Source: Lutibacter sp. Hel_I_33_5 (lineage in GTDB: Bacteria; Bacteroidota; Bacteroidia; Flavobacteriales; Flavobacteriaceae). Taken from it: DNA of 64,000 nucleotides. Under the pieces are notes generated by a model, which was not told where the DNA came from, made no database searches, and was given only the letters and a program-made list of their open reading frames with translations. The stretch covers positions 1,961,501 to 2,025,500 of the forward strand of contig NZ_VISM01000001.1 in the NCBI RefSeq assembly GCF_007827455.1, read 5' to 3'. This document shows positions 59,601 through 64,000 of the stretch, in pieces. The translations under genes were made by a program, and so were the position numbers. Positions within the stretch are counted from its first letter, which is position 1. Each line of letters begins with the position of its first letter.

Positions 59601-60008
59601 CTGAGTCCATTTGTAATATTCTGGACTTGAAGTTCTTACTTCTTTACTCCAATCAAAAGAAAAACCTATTTGATCTAATTGTCTTCTATAGGTTTTTATG
59701 TTTTCTTCGGTAGTTTTTGCAGGATGCTGTCCTGTTTGAATAGCATACTGTTCTGCTGGTAATCCAAACGAATCATAGCCTTGTGGATGCAACACATTAA
59801 AGCCTTTATGGCGTTTATAACGCGCATAAATATCGGACGCAATATATCCTAACGGATGTCCAACATGCAGCCCTGCTCCACTTGGATAAGGAAACATATC
59901 TAACACATAATATTTAGGTTTTTCACTTTCATTACTGGCTTTAAAAGTTTGGTTTTTAGCCCAAAATTGTTGCCATTTCTTTTCTATCTCTTGATGATTG
60001 TATTGCAT
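56691..60008 (-). CDS. leuS: Leucyl-tRNA synthetase with inserted DUF559-like domain
   Basis: 1105 residues, about 140 longer than expected for the family. HVGHPLG (48-54) is the HIGH motif; KMSKS lies at 880-884; the editing domain is present (TTRPDTIFG, 436-444; GTGAVMAVP, 522-530). Between MVTFKVEGLPSK and HNIDVFTTRPD, where homologues read straight through (FKV..IDVFTTRPD), residues 294-430 form an extra domain resembling DUF559 endonucleases (see separate feature). The insert is in frame and the rest of the enzyme is complete, so it should still charge tRNA-Leu. The ATG follows a TAAATTTG box at 60029-60036. Confidence 0.95.
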   Translation of the reverse strand: MQYNHQEIEKKWQQFWAKNQTFKASNESEKPKYYVLDMFPYPSGAGLHVGHPLGYIASDIYARYKRHKGFNVLHPQGYDSFGLPAEQYAIQTGQHPAKTTEENIKTYRRQLDQIGFSFDWSKEVRTSSPEYYKWTQWIFIQLFNSWYNKDSDKAEDVATLIKIFKKEGNATVNAVCDEDIKPFSSDEWKAFSKTEQEEILLQYRLTFLSDTEVNWCPALGTVLANDEIINGVSERGGHPVVRKKMTQWSMRISAYAQRLLDGLNTIDWPQPLKDSQTNWIGRSQGAMVTFKVEGLPSKENSEVKLSYKELEALKELRLNSSKAENTLWGELKNKKGASKFRKKYTIGAFLVDYVCLAKSLIVEFSGKEDEDARTEYFNNEGFNVIRFTNDEIIKNVEKVVSEINFAIQFPKIEKKKTKKDVISSAVEKSHNIDVFTTRPDTIFGVSFMTLAPEHELVSKITTDAQKVEVEAYIKATAKRSERDRMADVKTISGAFTGAYALHPFTGKKVPIWIGDYVLANYGTGAVMAVPCGDQRDYDFAKHFGIEIPNIFENVDISEAAHADKEGTKIANSDFLNGLSYKKAMKLAIYELEKQGYGEGKINYRLRDAVFSRQRYWGEPFPVYYKDGMPQMIDAKHLPIVLPEVEKYLPTEDGKPPLGNATEWAWDSRANKVVSNEKLKNKTVYPLELNTMPGWAGSSWYFNRYMDANNESEFASKEALDYWKEVDLYIGGSEHATGHLLYARFWQKFLFDKGIVPVDEFAKKLINQGMILGTSAFVNRLNIKGYSGGPIFISSDLLTLDSKSKEKDLSKFLFKMLDPVYQITGKDKIDGIFSLHTDVSFVNSSDELDIEAFKNWRAEFNDAEFITEEDGTFKVSREVEKMSKSKYNVVNPDAICEEYGADALRLFEMFLGPLEQAKPWKTSGISGVSSFLKKLWKLYFNGEVFEVSEDKATKDELKTLHKTIKKVEEDIENFSFNTSVSTFMIAVNELTTLKCNKREILELLLVLLSPYAPHIAEELWNKLGNKESISTAQFPVFDAKHLVESAKNYPISFNGKMRFTLELPLDLSKEEIEKTVMAHEKTIAQLAGREPKKIIVVPGKIVNIVG
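58719..59129 (-). other. DUF559-like nuclease domain inserted in LeuS editing domain
   Basis: About 137 in-frame codons with DUF559 character: LRLNSSKAENTLWGELKN, FRKKYTIGAFLVDYVCL, EGFNVIRFTNDEIIKNVEKV. The catalytic core is altered: Asp352 (VDY) and Glu363 remain, but the usual ExDG is EFSG (Ser365 for Asp), and the region with a conserved His between it and RTEYF is shortened by about nine residues. It is bordered by an R1 palindrome on one side and a 14-base palindrome (59119-59132) on the other. It is likely inactive as a nuclease. Confidence 0.7.
58723..58749 (-). repeat. Palindromic element R1, copy 5 (end of LeuS insert)
   Basis: Complement reads GTCATTTCGAGCGCAGTCG then AGAAATCT. 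It encodes the last residues of the DUF559-like insert (DVISSAVEKSH), right at the junction with the LeuS editing domain. Confidence 0.85.
59119..59132. repeat. Short palindrome GAAGGA-AG-TCCTTC at the other insert junction
   Basis: Perfect 6-bp arms at the start of the LeuS insert (residues EGLPSK). Its position opposite the R1 copy suggests it marks the second boundary; chance is possible for 14 bases. Confidence 0.4.
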
Positions 60009-60028
60009 TGCGTTTCTTTATGAAGCTG

Positions 60029-60036
60029 CAAATTTA
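60029..60036 (-). promoter_or_regulatory. Promoter -7 box TAAATTTG for leuS
   Basis: Exact match to TAnnTTTG on the reverse strand, 20 bases before the leuS ATG. Confidence 0.5.
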
Positions 60037-60065
60037 CGTTTATTGTTTGGAAGTAGAAAGCATAA

Positions 60066-60094
60066 AAAAACCGCAAACTTTGTTTGCGGTTTTT
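60066..60094. terminator. Terminator after the DUF2911 gene
   Basis: 13-bp perfect stem AAAAACCGCAAAC / GTTTGCGGTTTTT with a 3-base loop and T/A runs at both ends. Confidence 0.85.
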
Positions 60095-60115
60095 AACTCT
60101 TTCAAAAAAAGTTTT

Positions 60116-60658
60116 TTATCCTTTTAAAGGAAGAGATACTAATACCTTCCCCCATCCTAAATACATAGTTGCGTTGTTATCTTCACCTTCAAAAGCAATA
60201 CCAAACTCCTCTAAAGTTTTTTCTGAAGTGGAAACCTCTGCACTTACTCTTACAACATCTTCCGATTCTTTATAAAAATAAGAACCCCAAACGTTAGAAG
60301 CTGTACTTAAAATAACAGTCCAATTTTCTTTATTTGGAATTGTAAATAGAGTATACGTTCCTGCTTTTACTTCTTTCCCTCCAAAGGTTACATCTTTATA
60401 AAAAGTAATTTCCGCTGCTTCGTTTGCACCCGTTCTCCAAACTTTTCCTTCTGGGGCTAATTTAGAAATACTTCTTCCTTTTAATTGCGGTCGACTGTAC
60501 ACTACTTTTACTAGTTTATTAGAAACTCTATAGCTACTTGGAAACGATGCTGCATCCATAGGGCTTTTGTCTAAATTTGGGAATTTTTGAGCAACTGTAT
60601 CTAAAGAAAAGATAAGTGTCATTGCAATAACTGCAATTGATAAGATTGATTTTTTCAT
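60116..60658 (-). CDS. DUF2911 exported protein
   Basis: 180 residues with a signal peptide (MKKSILSIAVIAMTLIFSLDTVAQ). DUF2911 core: VKVVYSRPQLKGRSISKLAPEGKVWRTGANEAAEITF, GGKEVKAGTYTLFTIPNKENWTVILS. It is an exported beta-sandwich of unknown function common in Bacteroidota. Promoter box TATTTTTG at 60701-60708. Followed by a strong terminator. Confidence 0.88.
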   Translation of the reverse strand: MKKSILSIAVIAMTLIFSLDTVAQKFPNLDKSPMDAASFPSSYRVSNKLVKVVYSRPQLKGRSISKLAPEGKVWRTGANEAAEITFYKDVTFGGKEVKAGTYTLFTIPNKENWTVILSTASNVWGSYFYKESEDVVRVSAEVSTSEKTLEEFGIAFEGEDNNATMYLGWGKVLVSLPLKG

Positions 60659-60700
60659 TTTTAGTATATTTTTATATTAAATTTCGGTTTAATCAGTCTT

Positions 60701-60708
60701 CAAAAATA
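60701..60708 (-). promoter_or_regulatory. Promoter -7 box TATTTTTG for DUF2911 gene
   Basis: Exact TAnnTTTG on the reverse strand, 42 bases upstream of the ATG at 60658; a TTG at 60723-60725 is only 14 bases away, closer than usual. Confidence 0.4.
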
Positions 60709-60753
60709 AATTTCCTTACTAACAAGACTATTAATATTTTGTTAAGTTTTATG

Positions 60754-60867
60754 TTAACATCCACAGTCTGTACTACAATTTTTATCTTTTTTTGTTGGTA
60801 ATAAAAACTTCTTCACAAGAAAAACAACTGCTAAAACAACTAAAATATAAGTAACTATTTCTTGCAT
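60754..60867 (-). CDS. FeoB-associated Cys-rich membrane protein
   Basis: 37 residues from the ATG at 60867, which overlaps the feoB stop (TAATG). One transmembrane helix (IVTYILVVLAVVFLVKKFLL) followed by a Cys-rich tail KKDKNCSTDCGC. Small membrane proteins of this kind follow feoB in many Bacteroidota and Firmicutes; they may act in ferrous iron handling. The longer frame starting at 60951 runs inside feoB and is not credible. Confidence 0.85.
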   Translation of the reverse strand: MQEIVTYILVVLAVVFLVKKFLLPTKKDKNCSTDCGC

Positions 60868-62981
60868 TAACTTAGTATTTGATAAATGATAAGTGAGGAA
60901 ATATAGGCTAAAGCTCCCATTCCAAATAATTGAATAAGTGGCCATTTCCAACTTTTTGTTTCGCGCTTAACAATGGCTAAAGTTGCCATACATTGCATAG
61001 CAAATGCATAGAAAATTAGTAAGGACATTCCGGTTGCAAAATTGAACCGTTTTTTACCAGTATCTGGATTTATTTCTGCTGCCATTTTTTGCTTAATGGT
61101 TGTTGTATTTTCCTCGTCAGCTTCAACACTATAAATAGTTGCTAGCGTTCCAATAAAAACTTCTCTTGCAGCAAAAGATGCAAGTAAACCAATCCCAATT
61201 TTCCAATCGTACCCTAATGGTTTTACAACAGGTTCTATGGTTTTCCCCATAATACCGATATAGGAATTTTCTAATTTTTTAGAAGCAATTTTTTGTTGAA
61301 CTTCTTTTGAAGTTAACAATGAGTTTTCGCTATTTTCTATCACATTTTTTTCAACTTCATCAAAGGAATTTGGTCCATGAGAAGCCAAAAACCACAATAC
61401 AATTGAAATTGCTAAGATGATTTTACCCGCATCAAAAACAAACGATTTGGTTTTTTCTAGTACCGAAAAAAGTACATTTTTTATTGAAGGAATTTTATAG
61501 TCTGGCATTTCAATTACAAAAAACGATTTGGTATTTATTTTCAATGTTTTTTGTAAAATAAATGCCGCTAGTATCGCAGTAGCAAAACCTAAAATGTATA
61601 GTGCTAATAAAGTTAATCCTTGATAGCCAAAAACACCTCCAATTGTTTTCTGTGGAATTACCAATGCTATTAAAATTGCATATACAGGTAATCTTGCAGA
61701 ACATGTTGTAAATGGCGTTACTAAGATGGTAATTAAGCGCTCTTTCCAACTAGATATTGTTCTAGTTGCCATAATTGCTGGTATGGCACATGCTGTACCA
61801 GAAATTAGTGGAATTACGCTTTTCCCATTCATCCCAAAACGACGCATTATTTTATCCATTAAAAAGACAACTCTACTCATATAACCTGTTTCTTCTAAAA
61901 TGGCAATAAATAAAAATAGAATGGCGATTTGTGGTATAAAAATAATAACTCCTCCAATACCTGGAATGATTCCATCTGTTAATAAATCTGTAAGAATTCC
62001 TTGTGATAGATTGTTTTTTACAAATTGTGATAATTTTGCAAATTGCGTATCTATAAAATCCATCGGAACACTAGCCCACTCAAAAATAGATTGAAAAATC
62101 AATAATAAAATTCCGAAGAAAATTACATATCCAAATATTTTATGGGTAAAAATTTTATCTAATTTTGCTCTCGTTCCTGTTGCTTTTTTCGCATCAATTT
62201 TATACGTTTTTTTAAGGATTTCATTTATTCGTTGATAGCGATAAATGGTTTCTTTATGTTGATACTTTTTTAGCTTAAAAATATCTTCTTTAAACGCTAA
62301 TAATTGTTCTTTTTCTTCTTTCGTAACGCTTGATGGAAAATTATTTTGAGTTATCATTAGCCACAATTCATACAAGGTATAATTTGGACTTACCTTTTTT
62401 AACTCGGCAAAATAATCAGCATCAATTTTAGTGTTTACCGCACACATGGGTGCCGTTTTTGAAGCTACAAAACAAGTAACAATCGCTTTTTTTAAGTTTT
62501 TAAAGCCTTCATTTTTTCTCGCGCTAACTAAAACGATATCAGATTTTATTTCTTTTTCTAGCTGTTTAATATCAATAAAAATACCTTTACGTTCCATTTG
62601 ATCTGCCATGTTAATCACCAATAATGTTGGAATGGCTAAATCTTTTATTTGAGAAAATAGTAAGAGATTTCTTTTTAAGTTTTGAGGTTCTGCTACTACT
62701 ACAATTACATCAGGAGAATCGGCATCCTTCTTTTCTAACAAAGTTTTTAAAACAATACTTTCATCCAACGATGTTGGATTAATACTATACGTTCCTGGTA
62801 AATCTGTAATTGTTGCAGATTGTTGATCGGAAAGTTTAGAAGTTCCTTCTTTTTTATCAACTGTAACACCAGGATAGTTTCCTACTTTTTGATGTAATCC
62901 TGTAAGTTGATTAAAAAGTGATGTTTTTCCAGTATTTGGATTTCCTATTAAAGCTACTTTTATGTTTTTTTTTGTAGCCAT
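60867..62981 (-). CDS. feoB: Ferrous iron transporter B
   Basis: 704 residues. N-terminal G domain: G1 GNPNTGKTSLFNQLTG, G3 DLPGTYSINP, G4 NMADQ. A GDI-type spacer follows, then about ten transmembrane helices with the two Gate motifs (IFIPQIAILFLFIAILEETGYMSRV and the AARE(V)FIGTLATI region). GTP-dependent Fe(II) uptake across the inner membrane. Operon feoA-feoB-small Cys-rich protein, each joined by a TAATG overlap. Confidence 0.95.
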   Translation of the reverse strand: MATKKNIKVALIGNPNTGKTSLFNQLTGLHQKVGNYPGVTVDKKEGTSKLSDQQSATITDLPGTYSINPTSLDESIVLKTLLEKKDADSPDVIVVVAEPQNLKRNLLLFSQIKDLAIPTLLVINMADQMERKGIFIDIKQLEKEIKSDIVLVSARKNEGFKNLKKAIVTCFVASKTAPMCAVNTKIDADYFAELKKVSPNYTLYELWLMITQNNFPSSVTKEEKEQLLAFKEDIFKLKKYQHKETIYRYQRINEILKKTYKIDAKKATGTRAKLDKIFTHKIFGYVIFFGILLLIFQSIFEWASVPMDFIDTQFAKLSQFVKNNLSQGILTDLLTDGIIPGIGGVIIFIPQIAILFLFIAILEETGYMSRVVFLMDKIMRRFGMNGKSVIPLISGTACAIPAIMATRTISSWKERLITILVTPFTTCSARLPVYAILIALVIPQKTIGGVFGYQGLTLLALYILGFATAILAAFILQKTLKINTKSFFVIEMPDYKIPSIKNVLFSVLEKTKSFVFDAGKIILAISIVLWFLASHGPNSFDEVEKNVIENSENSLLTSKEVQQKIASKKLENSYIGIMGKTIEPVVKPLGYDWKIGIGLLASFAAREVFIGTLATIYSVEADEENTTTIKQKMAAEINPDTGKKRFNFATGMSLLIFYAFAMQCMATLAIVKRETKSWKWPLIQLFGMGALAYISSLIIYQILS

Positions 62982-63205
62982 TATTCTTTAATAATTGAAA
63001 TTTTTGCAGCGGTTTCTTCTCTAATTGCTAAATGACTTCCATTTACACAGATATATAATGGATCTTTTAAGGGAGCAATTTGAATTAGTGTAACTTCTGC
63101 TCCAGGTAAACAACCCATTTCTAGTAATTTTAACGGAATATTATCTAAAGCAACTTCAGTAATAATTCCAGTTTCACCAATTTCTAAAGAAGCAATTGTA
63201 TTCAA
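62981..63205 (-). CDS. feoA: Ferrous iron transport protein A
   Basis: 74 residues, SH3-like: SLEIGETGIITEVALDNIPLKLLEMGCLPGAEVTLIQ. Cytosolic partner of FeoB. Its stop overlaps the feoB ATG by one base. A promoter and a leader hairpin lie upstream. Confidence 0.93.
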   Translation of the reverse strand: MNTIASLEIGETGIITEVALDNIPLKLLEMGCLPGAEVTLIQIAPLKDPLYICVNGSHLAIREETAAKISIIKE

Positions 63206-63219
63206 TTATTGTTTTTTAT

Positions 63220-63245
63220 AAAAAAATCCCTGAAAATGCAGGAAT
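63220..63245 (-). terminator. Terminator-like hairpin in the feoA leader
   Basis: On the reverse strand: ATTCCTG, loop CATTTT, CAGGGAT (7 bp, one G-U), then T7. It lies downstream of both the SCO gene and the feoA promoter, so it ends SCO transcription and may attenuate feoA as well. Confidence 0.5.
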
Positions 63246-63258
63246 TATAAATGAAGTA

Positions 63259-63290
63259 CAAAGATATGAATTTAGAATGATTCTAAACAA
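63259..63290 (-). promoter_or_regulatory. Promoter TTG-N21-TATCTTTG for the feo operon
   Basis: On the reverse strand, TTG (63288-63290) and TATCTTTG (63259-63266) with a 21-base spacer. Predicted start near 63253 is just before the hairpin. Confidence 0.65.
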
Positions 63291-63291
63291 G

Positions 63292-63972
63292 TTATTTTCT
63301 GCTATACTCTTCTTTTAATAATGCAATGTCGTCCATGATTTTTTTCATGTCTTTTTGTTTTGTTCCATCGTACAACCCTACAATTCTTCGTTCTTTATCA
63401 ATCAAAACAAAGTTTTCTGTATGAATGAAATCGTTTTCATCACCATTTCCTTCATCCAAAGCTGCAAAATAGCTTTTCCTAGCTAAGGCATAAATCTGCT
63501 TTTTATCTCCCGTAGTAACATGCCATTTAGCATCATTAACACCTTTTTCAATAGCATATTTTTTAAGTATAGAAACGCTATCAATTTTTGGTGTAACCGA
63601 GTGTGATAAAAACATAATATCATCATCATTTTTATAATAATCTTGTAACTCACTCATATTATAAGCCATCATGATACATATAGATTGGCAACGAGTGAAA
63701 AAGAAATCAGCGATATAAATTTTGTCTTTAAATGTATTATTAGTGACAAACTCTCCGTTTTGATTGATTAATTTAAAATCTGCAATGGTATGATTCTTCT
63801 TTTTATTTCTAACCGAAATATCCACTAAACGTGGGTTGATATCAATCGGATTTAAACGAGGTAACTTTTTATCAACCTTTAATAAATTATAAAAAACTGG
63901 AATTACAATGGCTGAGAAAACCACAAAAAAAAGGATGGTGAATTTAGATTTTTTTAAAAACTGTAGATTCAT
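63292..63972 (-). CDS. SCO1/SenC family copper chaperone
   Basis: 226 residues with an N-terminal anchor helix (FTILFFVVFSAIVIPVFYNLL). Thioredoxin-like fold with the copper-binding CxxxC in FFFTRCQSICIMMA and the His in DFIHTENFVLID. SCO proteins load the CuA site of cytochrome oxidase subunit II. Same direction as the feo operon, with its own promoter box (63990-63997). Confidence 0.93.
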   Translation of the reverse strand: MNLQFLKKSKFTILFFVVFSAIVIPVFYNLLKVDKKLPRLNPIDINPRLVDISVRNKKKNHTIADFKLINQNGEFVTNNTFKDKIYIADFFFTRCQSICIMMAYNMSELQDYYKNDDDIMFLSHSVTPKIDSVSILKKYAIEKGVNDAKWHVTTGDKKQIYALARKSYFAALDEGNGDENDFIHTENFVLIDKERRIVGLYDGTKQKDMKKIMDDIALLKEEYSRK

Positions 63973-63989
63973 TTTGTAAACATCTTCTG

Positions 63990-63997
63990 CAAATTTA
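63990..63997 (-). promoter_or_regulatory. Promoter -7 box TAAATTTG for the SCO gene
   Basis: Exact TAnnTTTG match on the reverse strand, 17 bases before the ATG at 63972; the -33 region lies outside the window. Confidence 0.45.
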
Positions 63998-64000
63998 ATA

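Noticed and set aside
60868..60951. N-terminal extension of the FeoB-associated protein
   Set aside because: It lies inside feoB in another frame; the ATG at 60867 gives a typical 37-residue protein coupled by TAATG.

Overview
The window is chromosomal DNA from a marine-type member of the Flavobacteriaceae (Bacteroidota). The DNA is very AT-rich and codon use is strongly A/T-ending. Several genes are diagnostic: sprA and a RemB-like gene (type IX secretion and gliding), the bat genes, an IPExxxVDY-family protein and a DUF5686/carboxypeptidase-like protein. Promoters follow the Bacteroidota pattern TTG-N17-23-TAnnTTTG and I see no Shine-Dalgarno tracts. It resembles Polaribacter or Tenacibaculum, but genus is inference. 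I recognised no tRNA, rRNA or CRISPR array.

Layout. 1-6 kb: end of the bat operon (batC fragment, batD, batE), then a small membrane protein and a SulP anion transporter paired with a beta-carbonic anhydrase. 6-23 kb: housekeeping genes (cvpA, an SDR, a thioredoxin-like protein, yraN, LD-carboxypeptidase, metG, ssb, a CBS protein, an M28 peptidase) and the reverse-strand run acpP-fabF-rnc / IPExxxVDY-pyk, followed by purN-rnhA. 23-41 kb: an envelope block on the reverse strand, with a RemB-like barrel protein, a trimeric acetyltransferase, two TonB paralogues (one broken by a stop codon), vanZ-like, gcvH, the giant sprA, ruvA, maeB and a plug-domain protein without a barrel. 41-51 kb: an accessory zone, with a DUF5686 protein, a lipoprotein gene bracketed by inverted repeats, a decayed IS110 element with a structured left end, and molybdenum-cofactor genes (moaD, moaE, moeB/thiF-like, mobA) interleaved with a DUF3817 protein and a membrane-anchored MutS homologue. 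51-64 kb: dgt, dxs, tadA, an XRE/DUF2975 module with a decayed paralogue, an orphan umuD, a leuS with a foreign domain inserted, a DUF2911 protein, the feoAB iron operon and an SCO protein.

Main observations. (1) A palindromic element of about 27 bp occurs five times. Four copies lie in frame inside essential or conserved genes (metG, the moeB/thiF-like gene, mobA, leuS) and one forms the 3' end of dxs. Two longer palindrome families in the same window share its GTCAT end. (2) The leucyl-tRNA synthetase carries an in-frame insert of about 137 residues that looks like a DUF559 (Vsr-like) nuclease domain with a damaged active site, ending exactly in one of these palindromes. (3) The IS110 transposase and one TonB paralogue are each split by one in-frame TAA. 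(4) The non-coding left end of the IS110 element has hairpins where an IS110 bridge RNA is expected.
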